Of a DNA stretch of 64,000 nt, positions 37,194-46,560 are shown piece after piece. The stretch is from Novosphingobium sp. (GTDB lineage Bacteria > Pseudomonadota > Alphaproteobacteria > Sphingomonadales > Sphingomonadaceae). Position 1 is the stretch's first letter; each line of letters begins with the position of its first letter. Location of the stretch: assembly GCA_024236175.1 (NCBI GenBank), contig JACKKY010000004.1, positions 260,501 to 324,500 on the forward strand, written 5' to 3'. Made by a program: the position numbers and the translations under genes. Below the pieces are notes generated by a model that made no database searches, had not been told where the DNA came from, and saw only the letters and a program-made list of their open reading frames with translations.

Positions 37194-37565
37194 AGAAAGT
37201 TTCGGTTTTCCGTTGCACGACTGGGTCTCCCGACCTGAATCGATCAATAAATCAAAAACTTGTCTCAAGATGAACACGGCGCGGAACAGGGAGCAATATT
37301 CACCGAACAGGGTGGACATCTGGACAGATCAGGGCCGGCACGGCAGCCTTGGTCCGGCTGGCAGAGACCGGGACCGGTTGCGCAGTTTCCCAATTCAATT
37401 TATCTGATTCCCAACGCATCCCCAATTCCGAGGGGATCGTGGCAGCAGCACCAAGTCCTCTGACCCTGGAGCAGCAGCCGGAAAGCAAGCACGGACGCCG
37501 CTTCGATGCGATTGTCCCGTGTTCAATCTTTCCGCCTGTACGCTCGGGTTTAGAAAGACTGACAG

Positions 37566-38987
37566 ATGCCACTTCCCAAAATTCGTCGTCGCGAGCGGCC
37601 TCTCGGCTCAACCTCGCTGCAACCGTTCAAACCATTTCATGACAACTTCCGGCTCGCAACCGAATATGTCTCGCCCGACGAGCTCAATCCCCCTCCGCGG
37701 ATTCTGCGCAAGCATGGCAAGCGCAACATCAAGATCATCGTGGCCTCGATCCGCGAGCATGGTTTCAACAACCCCATCCTGATCGACGATGCCAACCGGA
37801 TCGTCTGCGGGTATGGTCGTTGGCTAGCGGCAGAGGAGATCGGCATCCGCTCGGTCCCGGTCATTCGCCTCAGTCACCTTACGCCCGAACAGATCAGACT
37901 GTACCGCATTGCCGACAACAAGATTGCCGAGCAGTCGGAATTCGACCTGTCCGAACTGCGGATCGAGTTCCAGGAACTGGAAGCGCTCGAACTGGACCTG
38001 AATCTGGAATTGACCGGCTATTCGACCACGGAGATCGACCAGCTGGTCACGTCAGTACCGACAGAGCCGGAACCAGCTGATGAACTTCCCGAGATTGTGG
38101 AACAGGCAGTCACTCATCCCGGCGACCTCTGGCAACTTGGAGCGCACCGGCTCGTCTGCGCAGATTCACTCCAACCAGAATCCTACGTTGCACTATTGGA
38201 AGGAAAGAAGGCCCAGATGGGTCTGACCGACGCGCCGTACAACCTGAAGGCCGAGGACTATTCCGGGCTCGGCCAGCATCGGCATGGCGACTTTGCCATG
38301 GCTGCCGGAGAAATGACCGAGGCCGAGTTCACCGACTTCATCGCCGGCTATTCAAGGCTGATGGCCGAACACAGTGTGGACGGCTCGATCCACTTCCATT
38401 GCATGGACTGGCGGCACATGGGCGAAATGCTGGCAGGCGCCGGCCGGGCCTATGCGGAACTCAAGAACCTCGTCGTCTGGAAGAAGGCTTCGGCCGGCAT
38501 GGGCACCTTCTACCGGTCCCAGCACGAGCTGTTGTTCGTCTGGAAGAACGGCAAGGCGCCTCATGTCAACAACTTCGGGCTGGGCGACACGGGTCGCTAT
38601 CGCTCGAATGTCTGGGAATATCCCGGCAACAACGGCTTTCATCGCGACCGCGACCGAGAGCTCGCCGCCCATGGCACGGTCAAGCCGTGGTCAATGTTCG
38701 CCGATGCCATGCGCGACTGCTCCAGGCGCGGCGGCATCATTCTCGACCCTTTCGGCGGCTATGGAACGACGCTGATCGCTGCTGAACGCACCAACCGCAA
38801 GGCACGGGTTATCGAGATCGATCCCCGTTACTGCGATGCTGCAATTCGTCGCTGGGAAGATCTGACAGGAAATGACGCAATCCTCGTCGCGACCGGCCAG
38901 ACGTTTGCAGAAGTCATGTCCGATCGCAGCGATGCCGAGGAATTTGGCAATCCGGTCCCCGACAATGATGACGGGGAGGAAGCATGA
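37566..38987 (+). CDS. ParB-like domain fused to DNA methyltransferase
   Basis: A 473-residue phage-type protein. Residues about 30-150 form a ParB/sulfiredoxin-like domain (IVASIREHGFNNPILIDDAN and IVCGYGRWLAAEEIG). Residues about 200-430 form an N6-adenine or N4-cytosine methyltransferase of the beta class: SAM-binding DPFGGYGTTLIAAE lies near residue 394 and the catalytic motif near 221. That motif reads DAPY in place of the usual DPPY. Such fusions commonly precede terminase genes in alphaproteobacterial phages. It probably methylates the element's or host DNA. Its stop overlaps the next start. Confidence 0.85.
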   Translation: MPLPKIRRRERPLGSTSLQPFKPFHDNFRLATEYVSPDELNPPPRILRKHGKRNIKIIVASIREHGFNNPILIDDANRIVCGYGRWLAAEEIGIRSVPVIRLSHLTPEQIRLYRIADNKIAEQSEFDLSELRIEFQELEALELDLNLELTGYSTTEIDQLVTSVPTEPEPADELPEIVEQAVTHPGDLWQLGAHRLVCADSLQPESYVALLEGKKAQMGLTDAPYNLKAEDYSGLGQHRHGDFAMAAGEMTEAEFTDFIAGYSRLMAEHSVDGSIHFHCMDWRHMGEMLAGAGRAYAELKNLVVWKKASAGMGTFYRSQHELLFVWKNGKAPHVNNFGLGDTGRYRSNVWEYPGNNGFHRDRDRELAAHGTVKPWSMFADAMRDCSRRGGIILDPFGGYGTTLIAAERTNRKARVIEIDPRYCDAAIRRWEDLTGNDAILVATGQTFAEVMSDRSDAEEFGNPVPDNDDGEEA

Positions 38988-39379
38988 TGGCTCGCCCACC
39001 CAGAAAGTCCAGGGACGGGCAAGAGGTCGGCCCCGGCCGGCCTCCCCTGCACTCGCGCTTCCGTAGGGGTCAGTCCGGCAATCCCAAGGGGCGGCCGAGA
39101 AAGGCGCGCGACTTGGGCGAGCTGATCGACAAGGAACTCGACCAGATCGTCAGCGTCACCGAAAGTGGCAAGCAAAGGCGCCTTTCGAAGCGCGAGATCC
39201 TGATCAAAGGTCTCATCAACGACGCACTCAAGGGCGATCGCAAGGCCCAGGCGATGCTCTTGCCCTATGTTGAGCGCACAAGAGAGCATGGCGATCAACT
39301 CAGCGAACTCGATCCCGCCGAAATTGCCCGGTTCGCTCTTCGCTACTTGCCCAGGGATGACGAGGAGAGTTCCGGGTGA
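38984..39379 (+). CDS. DUF5681 domain protein, terminase-associated
   Basis: A 131-residue basic protein with the DUF5681 signature FRRGQSGNPKGRPRKARDL at about residues 26-44, then a helical region (REILIKGLINDALKGDRKAQ then AMLLPYVER). It is typically found directly before terminase large subunit genes and may act as the small terminase or DNA-binding adaptor. It overlaps the methyltransferase gene by four bases and the terminase by four bases. Confidence 0.75.
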   Translation: MMARPPRKSRDGQEVGPGRPPLHSRFRRGQSGNPKGRPRKARDLGELIDKELDQIVSVTESGKQRRLSKREILIKGLINDALKGDRKAQAMLLPYVERTREHGDQLSELDPAEIARFALRYLPRDDEESSG

Positions 39380-40836
39380 CCCAACTTCCCCGAGACCTCC
39401 ATGATGCCATGACCCGGGCTGACTATGCCATGTTCGTCTCACGGGTCATGTCAACGCTCGAACCCGGCACACGCTACGAGCACAACTGGCATATCGATCT
39501 GATCGCGCATCGGCTCGAAGGCGTAAGGAGTGGTGAACGCCGGCGGCTGATGATCAATCTACCACCGCGCAGCATGAAGACGATCCTTGTCAGCGTTGCA
39601 TTCAGTGCCTGGCTGCTGGGGCACGACCCGACCCGCCGCATCATGTGCGTTGCCTATAATCAGGATGTCGCAAAGGCCCAGGCCGTGCTCTTCTGGCGCA
39701 TCGTCAACTCGCCCTGGTTCCGAAGAGTGTTCCCGCAATGCCGTCCAACTGTGCCCAATCGCCAGATGGAATGGCAGACCTCGGCGGGTGGCTATCGGCT
39801 CGCAACCTCGATCGAGGGCAGCGTGCTCGGCCGCGGCGCGGACTTCATCATTCTTGATGATCCCAACAAGGGACAGCAGATCTATTCGAAAGTCGCGCGT
39901 GAGAAGGTCAAGACCAGCTACGATCACACCATCTCGACTCGGCTCAATCACCCCAGGGAAAGCGCTATCCTTTGCGTGATGCAGCGCCTGCACGACGATG
40001 ATCTTGCCGGGCATATGCTCAATCAGGAAGACTTCGAGATCGTGCGTGTGCCGGCCATCGCTCTTGAAGACGAGGTCTGGGATCTCGGAAACGGCCAAAT
40101 CCATCGCCGTGCATCAGGCGAGCTTCTCCAGCCCAGCCGCATGGGGCCTGCCGAGATCGAGCGGCAGCGCGCAAAGATGGGAAACACTGCATTCAACGCG
40201 CAGTATCAGCAGCAACCGGTACCCGATGACGGTATCGTCATCCGCAGATCCTGGCTGCGCTACTACGAACAGCCACGTGACGACTACATGCTGCGGATTG
40301 CCAGTTGGGATACTGCATCGACCCTGTCGGAGGAAGCCGACTGGTCGGTCGGCACAGTTTGGGGCCTTGCCGATCAGGAGCTGCATCTGCTCCATGTCGA
40401 ACGGGTGCGGCTCGAAGCGCCTGAACTTGTCGAGCTGATCGAGGACGTGCATCAGCGCTACCGGGTCGATGCGACGCTGATCGAAGACGCCGACTTTGGC
40501 CGCGGGATCGCGCAGCACCTTTTTCGCACCTCCAGAATCTGTCGCCCGCAATTGTATAGGCCGCGGATCGACAAGATCGCGCGCATGCAGGCGCGTTCGG
40601 TGATGTTTGAAACCGGCAAGGTGTTCCTTCCGCGTGAGGCGAGCTGGCTTTCCGCCTATCTCGACGAACTGCTCGGGTTTCCCAATCGGGCGCATGACGA
40701 TCAGGTCGACAGCACCAGCCAGGCACTCGACTGGTTCCAGGCGCGGTTTTCAGCAGAGATTGCACCTGAGGTAGAGGAGCGCCGCCGCAGGCGTCCTTCG
40801 GGTCGTCGTCGTCCTCGTCGCCGAGGACGCAGCTGA
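39376..40836 (+). CDS. terL: Phage terminase large subunit
   Basis: DNA-packaging motor/nuclease of 486 residues, starting with GTG. The ATPase domain has the Walker A-type INLPPRSMKTILVS and Walker B FIILDDPNK; MQRLHDDDLAGHML is the coupling region. The RNase H-like nuclease domain has ASWDTASTLSEEADWSVG, IEDADFGRG and AHDDQVDSTSQ, with the expected acidic residues. The C-terminus is a very basic Arg-rich tail. In phages it packages DNA into procapsids, yet no portal or capsid gene follows here; the next genes are on the opposite strand. Confidence 0.92.
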   Translation: MTQLPRDLHDAMTRADYAMFVSRVMSTLEPGTRYEHNWHIDLIAHRLEGVRSGERRRLMINLPPRSMKTILVSVAFSAWLLGHDPTRRIMCVAYNQDVAKAQAVLFWRIVNSPWFRRVFPQCRPTVPNRQMEWQTSAGGYRLATSIEGSVLGRGADFIILDDPNKGQQIYSKVAREKVKTSYDHTISTRLNHPRESAILCVMQRLHDDDLAGHMLNQEDFEIVRVPAIALEDEVWDLGNGQIHRRASGELLQPSRMGPAEIERQRAKMGNTAFNAQYQQQPVPDDGIVIRRSWLRYYEQPRDDYMLRIASWDTASTLSEEADWSVGTVWGLADQELHLLHVERVRLEAPELVELIEDVHQRYRVDATLIEDADFGRGIAQHLFRTSRICRPQLYRPRIDKIARMQARSVMFETGKVFLPREASWLSAYLDELLGFPNRAHDDQVDSTSQALDWFQARFSAEIAPEVEERRRRRPSGRRRPRRRGRS

Positions 40837-40890
40837 TGTCGGGGGACCGGTTCGCCAGGTGATCGCGAGGTGGGTGCTTGAAGCCTTTTG

Positions 40891-41559
40891 TCAGTCTGCG
40901 GTGCGACCATTGTCGGGCAGGATCCCCTCCCACTGCTCCTCATGGCTGCCAAGGTGATTGTCCCAGCCCGGTTTGGTCAGGGTGCCCTTTGGCGCCACCC
41001 GGCTGGTGATGATCCGCTCCGGCTTCTCATGCCAGCCGATGTTGAAGGCAAAGCGGGTGCGAAAGAAGGTGAGCCAGGAATACGGCAGGTGGTCATGAAT
41101 CCACCAGGCAAGCTTCTGCCAGTCGCCCTCGCCCCGGAATCTGTTCCAGAATGAGGGGACGACAATGCAGGCAGCAGCGCCCATGCAGCCCTCCTCGTCG
41201 CGCAGGTCCCAGATGTGATAGGCAGCGTTGCTGGCATTGGACCCGCAGGCATATTCCGGGTGGCCCGACATCGTCATCTGGTGACCGAACTGGTTGAGCT
41301 CAGCAGAGCGATAGGCCGAGCGGATCACGATCGGCCCAAACGCAGCTTGCAGCGGTTCGAGAATCTCCTCGCACAACCTTGTCCCGGCGGCGATGGCAAG
41401 GTCCGGATCGTCGGGAATGTTGGCAATCCCATGGACAGCAGCGATCTCGGAATAGAGGAAATCACGCACGAAGAAGTTCGCAGACAGCCGGGTTTTGCCG
41501 AACTCGGTCAATTCGCGCACGGTCATGCCGGTAGTGATTTGCCGATCCGGCGCACTCAT
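40891..41559 (-). CDS. Peptidase M15-like (DD-peptidase fold) protein
   Basis: A 222-residue protein. The central segment EPLQAAFGPIVIRSAYRSAELN is the pattern of M15/hedgehog-type DD-peptidases, preceded by LTEFGKTRLSANFFVRDF and followed by AAYHIWDLRDEEGCMGAAACI. Candidate zinc ligands are histidines in the middle, but the full HxxxxxxD...H set is not certain. No signal peptide is seen. In phage-related islands such proteins often serve as peptidoglycan hydrolases or structural relatives. It faces the terminase gene convergently. Confidence 0.6.
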   Translation of the reverse strand: MSAPDRQITTGMTVRELTEFGKTRLSANFFVRDFLYSEIAAVHGIANIPDDPDLAIAAGTRLCEEILEPLQAAFGPIVIRSAYRSAELNQFGHQMTMSGHPEYACGSNASNAAYHIWDLRDEEGCMGAAACIVVPSFWNRFRGEGDWQKLAWWIHDHLPYSWLTFFRTRFAFNIGWHEKPERIITSRVAPKGTLTKPGWDNHLGSHEEQWEGILPDNGRTAD

Positions 41560-41569
41560 GATGAGGGTG

Positions 41570-42766
41570 TCATGCCGAGTTGCCGGCGATACGCTGCAGC
41601 CTCGGCCTCAGGCTGTTGACGAACTGATTGGCGACCTGGGCAAACCAGGCGCGCTGGTCTTCCTCGCGGGCCTCATCCCATTGCAGGGGCGATGGCTTTG
41701 TCAGGCCGATCGTGGGAACATCGTCATTTCCCCATACGAGCGGTGGTAGATCAGAGGATGTAAACTCGCGATCGATCGCCTCGCGGTCCATAGCAAGTTC
41801 GGCATAGGCGCCCTCCCCTTCGGCGCCGGGGAATCGCACTTGCGCCCCGATCTCCTGGAGCGACCGGTCGCGGTAGAGGTTGACGTAATAGCCATTCGGC
41901 AACGGAAGTCTGATCCATCCAACTCCGCCGCTCCGCGGAAGCGGTTGACCCGGATCATCGAAGCTGACCCCCGAGACGAAGCGCGCGACGAACTCCCGCC
42001 AGGCAAGCCCCACATCACTGAGAGCCCGATCCCCTGCCCCGCCACGAACATCTTCGATCGCATCGATGACAAGGCCCGGGACTTCCGAGCGGATGACGTG
42101 GCGCTCGATGGTAGCTGTCCGGGCCAGCACTCTGGGCTGGACTATCGTTCGCTCCCGCCCTGTCTCATCGGCATATTGGTATTCCACGATCTCGATCAGC
42201 CCGAACTCGAAGGCGAGGCCGGGCTGATCGCGCAGATATTCCCCGATCCGTCTTGTGCCCTCGGCAATCCCATCGCCCACCACCAGCAGCAGGAAGCGTC
42301 CCGCAGCCAGGTCGCTGGTCACCCGGTCGACGAGAGCGCCCTCATCCAGCTCGCTTCCCGCCTCGCGGGCCAACTCGTAGAGGACATTGCCTTCGCGACC
42401 GGTTGCAACCGTGATCTGTCGCTGCAGGTCCTCATATTCGTAGCGATGGAGTTCGCGTGCATAGTCGAGGATCTGGCCAATAACCTCACGCCTTGCCTGC
42501 GGATTGCGCCATAGCTTGCATTCCACCACGACCAGCCTGCCCCGTTCATCGGCAAGCAGCACATCGACAAATCCGACACCGGGGAGCGACAGTTCCCGCG
42601 CAACTGTGAAGATCCGCCCGAAGCTGGGATCGAGTGCATGCACCGGCATGATCTCGGGATGATCATGGATCAGGTCGCGCAGGCGATGCTCCCTGTTCGC
42701 AATCCCCTCGGGCACGCGCGGGATTATTCGCGGCGCAACGTTCTCGTCCAGCAGCACCAGGGTCAT
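41570..42766 (-). CDS. PD-(D/E)XK nuclease-like protein
   Basis: A protein of about 398 residues. Residues about 60-120 contain VGFVDVLLADERGRLVVVEC then KLWRNPQARREVIGQILDYA, a D...ExK arrangement of PD-(D/E)XK nucleases, close to restriction or NucS-type folds. The rest has no known domain. ATG 42766 begins MTLVLLDENV; an upstream ATG at 42847 adds Cys/Arg-rich sequence that looks non-coding. It is divergent from an XRE-type regulator. A role in DNA restriction or defence is inferred; the target is unknown. Confidence 0.6.
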   Translation of the reverse strand: MTLVLLDENVAPRIIPRVPEGIANREHRLRDLIHDHPEIMPVHALDPSFGRIFTVARELSLPGVGFVDVLLADERGRLVVVECKLWRNPQARREVIGQILDYARELHRYEYEDLQRQITVATGREGNVLYELAREAGSELDEGALVDRVTSDLAAGRFLLLVVGDGIAEGTRRIGEYLRDQPGLAFEFGLIEIVEYQYADETGRERTIVQPRVLARTATIERHVIRSEVPGLVIDAIEDVRGGAGDRALSDVGLAWREFVARFVSGVSFDDPGQPLPRSGGVGWIRLPLPNGYYVNLYRDRSLQEIGAQVRFPGAEGEGAYAELAMDREAIDREFTSSDLPPLVWGNDDVPTIGLTKPSPLQWDEAREEDQRAWFAQVANQFVNSLRPRLQRIAGNSA

Positions 42767-42893
42767 GCTGTCACCTGCCTCCCCATGTCGACAATCAGTG
42801 TCATTACCAAGGCTTGGTGCGGCCCGACAGTCAACCGCAAATGTCACTCATCGTCTGTAGATCGATCGCCTACACGGGCGTCATTAGACCGGC

Positions 42894-43097
42894 GTGGATA
42901 TCTGCACACGCCTTGGCCGAAACGTTCGCCGTCTCCGCGAGGAGAAAGGCTGGAGCCAAGAGGACTATGCCGACCGCGCCGGCATCCATCGAACCTATGT
43001 CAGCGATATTGAGCGTGGAAAACGCAATCCGACCGTGACGGTGGTGGAAAAGCTCGCCAAGCCGCTGGAAGTGGAACCGGGGCGGCTGCTGGATTGA
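42894..43097 (+). CDS. Small XRE-family (controller-like) regulator
   Basis: A 67-residue single helix-turn-helix domain: RNVRRLREEKGWSQEDYADR, then AGIHRTYVSDIERGKRNPT. This matches XRE regulators and the controller (C) proteins of restriction-modification systems in size. It starts with GTG. It is divergent from the nuclease-like gene, as in C-protein-controlled systems. The binding site in the 127-base intergenic stretch is not evident. Confidence 0.78.
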   Translation: MDICTRLGRNVRRLREEKGWSQEDYADRAGIHRTYVSDIERGKRNPTVTVVEKLAKPLEVEPGRLLD

Positions 43098-43401
43098 GGC
43101 ATTCGCCCATCAGTTGCTCCACGTCGATTTCACATAAGATCTGTTCTCAGTTTTGCTCGCGTATTTGGATAGAACTCAGTGGGGCGGCATTTTAATGAGA
43201 TTGTGCACCGCCAATCGGAATGCAGCCAATAACCTCGCCAATTTCATGGAAGGCCGCGGCGCACCGACCCTGCTTGACATATAATGTCACGCTATTCGCA
43301 CCAGATTCTCGTTGATCATCACGGGCAGAAGCGGGACTGGCCCATCTTCCGCCACTGCGCGGCGAAAGGAGGTCGCCCGAGTAGCAAGGCAAGCCCCCCG
43401 A
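43098..43401. other. Intergenic region after the XRE gene
   Basis: About 300 bases between the XRE gene and the convergent YVTN propeller gene. A Ser/Arg-rich minus-strand frame is not convincing. No terminator, repeat or attachment site is visible. Confidence 0.35.
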
Positions 43402-44436
43402 TCAAGGCGCTATTCCGAGACCATCTCCACCCTTGCCTGCGGTCAGCCGGCGCAGAACCTCGCCCGTGGCAAAGTCGACTTCCGCAATTGTGTCGCGCCC
43501 CGTCTCGGCGACGTAAACCAGCTTGCCGTCGCGCGAAAACGCGATGGTTACCTGGACAGCCTCCCGCGCGCCACTGACGGAGATCGTGCGCAGGGGCTTG
43601 CGCGTCGCGACATCGAACACATTCAGCGTGCCCGAACCGATGTTCGAGCATATCGCGGTCTTCCCATCCGGACTGATCGCGATGCGGACGGGAACCGGGT
43701 CGGCTGGCAGCGTGTCGATGGTTTCCATCGTCGCAAGATCGACCACCCTGATGCGTCCGCCAGAATCGTCGCCGACCCAGAGCTGCCTGCCGTCCGGCGT
43801 CAGCGCCAATCCTTCCGGATAGCCGCCGACCGTGATGTCGGACAGCTTCTTGCGCTCGCGCAGGTCGATCACGCTCACTGTCCCCGCCATGATATTGGAC
43901 GCGTAGGCGCGGCGCCGGTCCGGCGACACCACAAGCATGTGAGTACCGGCTTGATCGGTCGGGATCGAGCGGATCAGACCCCGGCGCGGATCGACGATCA
44001 CGACGCTTTTGCTTTTCTCCGCCGCGATCACAATTCGTCCGGTGCGAAGCCACGCGATACCGTGCGGAGCTTCGTTGGGAGAAAGATCGATCCGCTTCAT
44101 CCGCCTCGCGGTTGCGACATCGAAAATATCGATCGTGGTGCCGCCATAAGCTACAACTGCTGCTTGCTTCCCATCCGGCGAAATCGCCACTTCATGCGGT
44201 GCGGGGCCGGTCTCTACGCGAGCACGTTCCTGCCCGCTGTCGAGGTCGAGAAAACTGACGGTGTTCTCTGTCTTGTTCCCAACCACAAGCGTGCCCGCCT
44301 GCGCCGGCGGAGCGCAGGGGACAAGGATGAGAGCAAGTGCCACACTCAGCCATGCTCTGCCGGAAGTCGGGAACCAATCGAATGCGGTCGCCAACTTGAT
44401 AGTCCCGGAACCGCAGGATTGTGTGGCCGAACCCAT
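43402..44436 (-). CDS. Exported YVTN-type beta-propeller protein
   Basis: A seven-bladed propeller of about 344 residues with a signal peptide (WLSVALALILVPCAPPAQAG). Repeats of the YVTN kind recur about every 42 residues: VAISPDGKQAAVVAYG, LVVSPDRRRAYASN, LALTPDGRQLWVGDD, IAISPDGKTAICSN and IAFSRDGKLVYVAET. ATG 44436 puts the signal peptide near the start and avoids overlap with the upstream secreted-protein gene. Such propellers bind small molecules or proteins in the periplasm, often with dehydrogenases. The role here is unknown, perhaps linked to the following oxidative cluster. Confidence 0.8.
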   Translation of the reverse strand: MGSATQSCGSGTIKLATAFDWFPTSGRAWLSVALALILVPCAPPAQAGTLVVGNKTENTVSFLDLDSGQERARVETGPAPHEVAISPDGKQAAVVAYGGTTIDIFDVATARRMKRIDLSPNEAPHGIAWLRTGRIVIAAEKSKSVVIVDPRRGLIRSIPTDQAGTHMLVVSPDRRRAYASNIMAGTVSVIDLRERKKLSDITVGGYPEGLALTPDGRQLWVGDDSGGRIRVVDLATMETIDTLPADPVPVRIAISPDGKTAICSNIGSGTLNVFDVATRKPLRTISVSGAREAVQVTIAFSRDGKLVYVAETGRDTIAEVDFATGEVLRRLTAGKGGDGLGIAP

Positions 44437-44455
44437 CAACAATCGGACTGCAGCA

Positions 44456-44788
44456 TCACGAACCGCTGGAAATCTTCGCCAAATCCGTATCGATACTGGC
44501 GAGGATCTCGTCCGTGAGCATATCGCTTGCAAAACCCTGAATTTGCCGAAGCGTCATCGCGCGTGCCATCGCAATCTGAGGATTGGCGGCCAGCGCCGGA
44601 ACATGCTTGTCGAGGACAGCCTTTGTCGCAGGATTATCGAGCAGCGTGCCGATATCGGTATCCCCAGTCGAGTATTGCGGTTTCGCCGATTCCGTCGAGC
44701 TTCCCGTTTCCGCATTGGCGCTTGATACTCCAGCCGCCGCGAACACGCAGACCGCCGTTAGACTGGCCAGAAGATGTTTGGTGATCAT
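44456..44788 (-). CDS. Small exported hypothetical protein
   Basis: A 110-residue protein with a signal peptide (MITKHLLASLTAVCVFAAA...SANA) and a helical mature part: DIGTLLDNPATKAVLDKHVP, AMARAMTLRQIQGFASDML and ILASIDTDLAKI. The start has GGGAG nine bases upstream. I do not recognise the family by name. It is 19 bases before the YVTN propeller gene, so the two are probably co-transcribed and act together in the periplasm. Confidence 0.7.
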   Translation of the reverse strand: MITKHLLASLTAVCVFAAAGVSSANAETGSSTESAKPQYSTGDTDIGTLLDNPATKAVLDKHVPALAANPQIAMARAMTLRQIQGFASDMLTDEILASIDTDLAKISSGS

Positions 44789-44964
44789 GATAAAACTCCC
44801 TCTCTCAAAATGGCCTGATCCGCCACCATTCGAATTTCCCAATCCAACGGCATCATGCCCGGCGAGCATCTCAATCAGGACTGACTGTTTCGCCAGAAAC
44901 GCCGAAGCTTCCGTCCATGATTGTGCCTCTTGCGCATTGGGAAAGGTTCTGTTTGAGAATTTGA

Positions 44965-45588
44965 ATGGCCAAGCCAACCAAGCTGAAATCCAATTTACGC
45001 GACACAGTGGCGCATAACATCGAGGTGCCTGCCTCGTCAACTTCCAAGGATGCGCGTGCATTGCGTTCAGGCCAGGCCTTGCGAGCAGGGCTGCTGTCCC
45101 TCCTTGAACGCAAGCCATTCGAACAAATCACCGTCCGGGAGATCTGCAAGGAGGCCAACGTTCACTACGCGACCTTCTTCCGCCACCATCCAACGAAGGA
45201 AGCGCTCCTCGATTCGATTGCCACAGATGAAATCGCTCAGTTGAACAAGCTTACACTCGCCATCCGCGCCGCGGACAATTATGAGGCCGGCTTCCAGGCC
45301 TTGTGTGCATATGTCGATGAGCACCGGTCGCTTTGGTCGATCCTGCTGAATGGTGGAGCAGGCTCGGCAATGCGCGAAGAATGGGTCCACCAGTCTCAAT
45401 TGGTTGCGGCGCGCGAGAAACCGATCGCCAGTTGGTTGCCCACCGAGCTGGGCACAATTTGCGCCGCGACCTGGATTGCGGAGACTCTCGCCTGGTGGCT
45501 TGCACAACCACCCAGGGCCTACAGTGTGGATGACATCGCCAAGATCCTCTACCGGATGCTGGCCACCTCGATCATGGCACCTGACTAG
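44965..45588 (+). CDS. TetR-family regulator
   Basis: A 207-residue TetR-type repressor. The DNA-binding domain reads LLSLLERKPFEQITVREICK, then EANVHYATFFRHHPTKEALL; the ligand-binding part is helical with SLWSILLNGGAGSAMREEW. It resembles the regulator at 56645 throughout (both have the F-RH/RQF and WWL-QP motifs), so the two are paralogues. Divergent from the secreted protein/propeller operon, which it probably controls. Confidence 0.85.
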   Translation: MAKPTKLKSNLRDTVAHNIEVPASSTSKDARALRSGQALRAGLLSLLERKPFEQITVREICKEANVHYATFFRHHPTKEALLDSIATDEIAQLNKLTLAIRAADNYEAGFQALCAYVDEHRSLWSILLNGGAGSAMREEWVHQSQLVAAREKPIASWLPTELGTICAATWIAETLAWWLAQPPRAYSVDDIAKILYRMLATSIMAPD

Positions 45589-45656
45589 CCGATGGTTGGA
45601 TCGTGGACGCCCTGTAGCAATGTGGCGCCAATCAGACACTCAGTCGATCCGGTAGG

Positions 45657-46502
45657 TCAAAGTCCTTCCGCTTTGCTCGCAAAGAAGTCGTCGACATCAT
45701 CGAACGCCTGCATAACCACGGAAACATAGCGGTCGACGAAGGCCTGGCGATACACGGGATCGCTGATCAGCATCGGCCTGTCCCTGCGTATCGCCTCGAT
45801 AACCATCGGAGCCACTTCTTCAGGCAATCGAGCCACGCGCTTGAAGCTTGACGGAACGACCACCTCCTCCTCGAAGGGGCCGCCAAAACGTTTCGGTCGA
45901 TATTTCGAGTTGTTGGTCTTCATCCCCGATTCGACGCTTGCCACGCAAAAGACAGTGGATTGCACTCCCGTGCCTTCAAGCTCCCGCCGCAGGTTCATCA
46001 TCATGCCGATGACCCCGGCCTTGGCACCCGAATACGGAACATGACTTTCAATGAGATCCGGAATGAGGCCGGCCACGGAAGCGGACGCCACGAAATGCCC
46101 CTCACCCAAAGCGATCATATCGCCGAGGAACACCTGTATGAAATTCATGACCCCCATGAAATTCACGTCGACGATCTAATCGATCTCGCTGTCGGAAATA
46201 TTGTTCATGGTTTTGAACGATGTTGCGCCGGCGTTGGGGATAACGATCTGGATCGGGCCGAAAGCATTATTCGCTCTGGACTTAAGCGCTTGAACGTCAG
46301 TGCGATCCGACACGTCGCATGCGATGGAAATGGCCTCGCCTCCCGCCTGGCGGATCATGTCCGCCGTGGCATCCGCGCATTCCTCGAGGATGTCCGCAAC
46401 GACAACCCGCGCTCCCTCCGCTGCGAGGCTCAGTGCGACAGCGCGTCCCAGCCCGCTGCCGCCACCGGTCACGATTGAGGATTTGCCCGCTATCTCCGTC
46501 AT
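45657..46502 (-). pseudogene. Short-chain dehydrogenase interrupted by an amber codon
   Basis: One continuous SDR reading frame broken only by TAG at 46176-46178. The first part has the NAD(P)-binding TGGGSGLGRAVALSLA and NAG (VIPNAGAT). The second part, in the same frame, has VNFMGVMN, the catalytic serine region FVASASVAG, the active-site YSGAK and the family's EVAPMVIEAIRRDRP. The stop sits just before IVDVNFMGV, where relatives often have tryptophan (TGG to TAG) or glutamine. All else is intact, so this is a recent nonsense mutation, a sequencing error or a readthrough case. It would oxidise an alcohol in the P450 pathway. Confidence 0.75.
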
Positions 46503-46560
46503 TCTGTGAACCTCAGCGGAATTGAATGCTGCTATCGTCGGCAATCATCTTACGCCACCC

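Larger units (their letters stand above)
36868..37565. other. Intergenic region between recombinase and methyltransferase
   Basis: About 700 bases without a convincing gene. It holds a terminator-like hairpin just after the recombinase, an A/T-rich patch near 37090, a strong hairpin at 37169-37193 and three copies of GAACAGGG at 37186, 37284 and 37305. Such a pattern could be a regulatory or attachment region. A promoter for the methyltransferase operon must lie in the last part. Confidence 0.4.
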
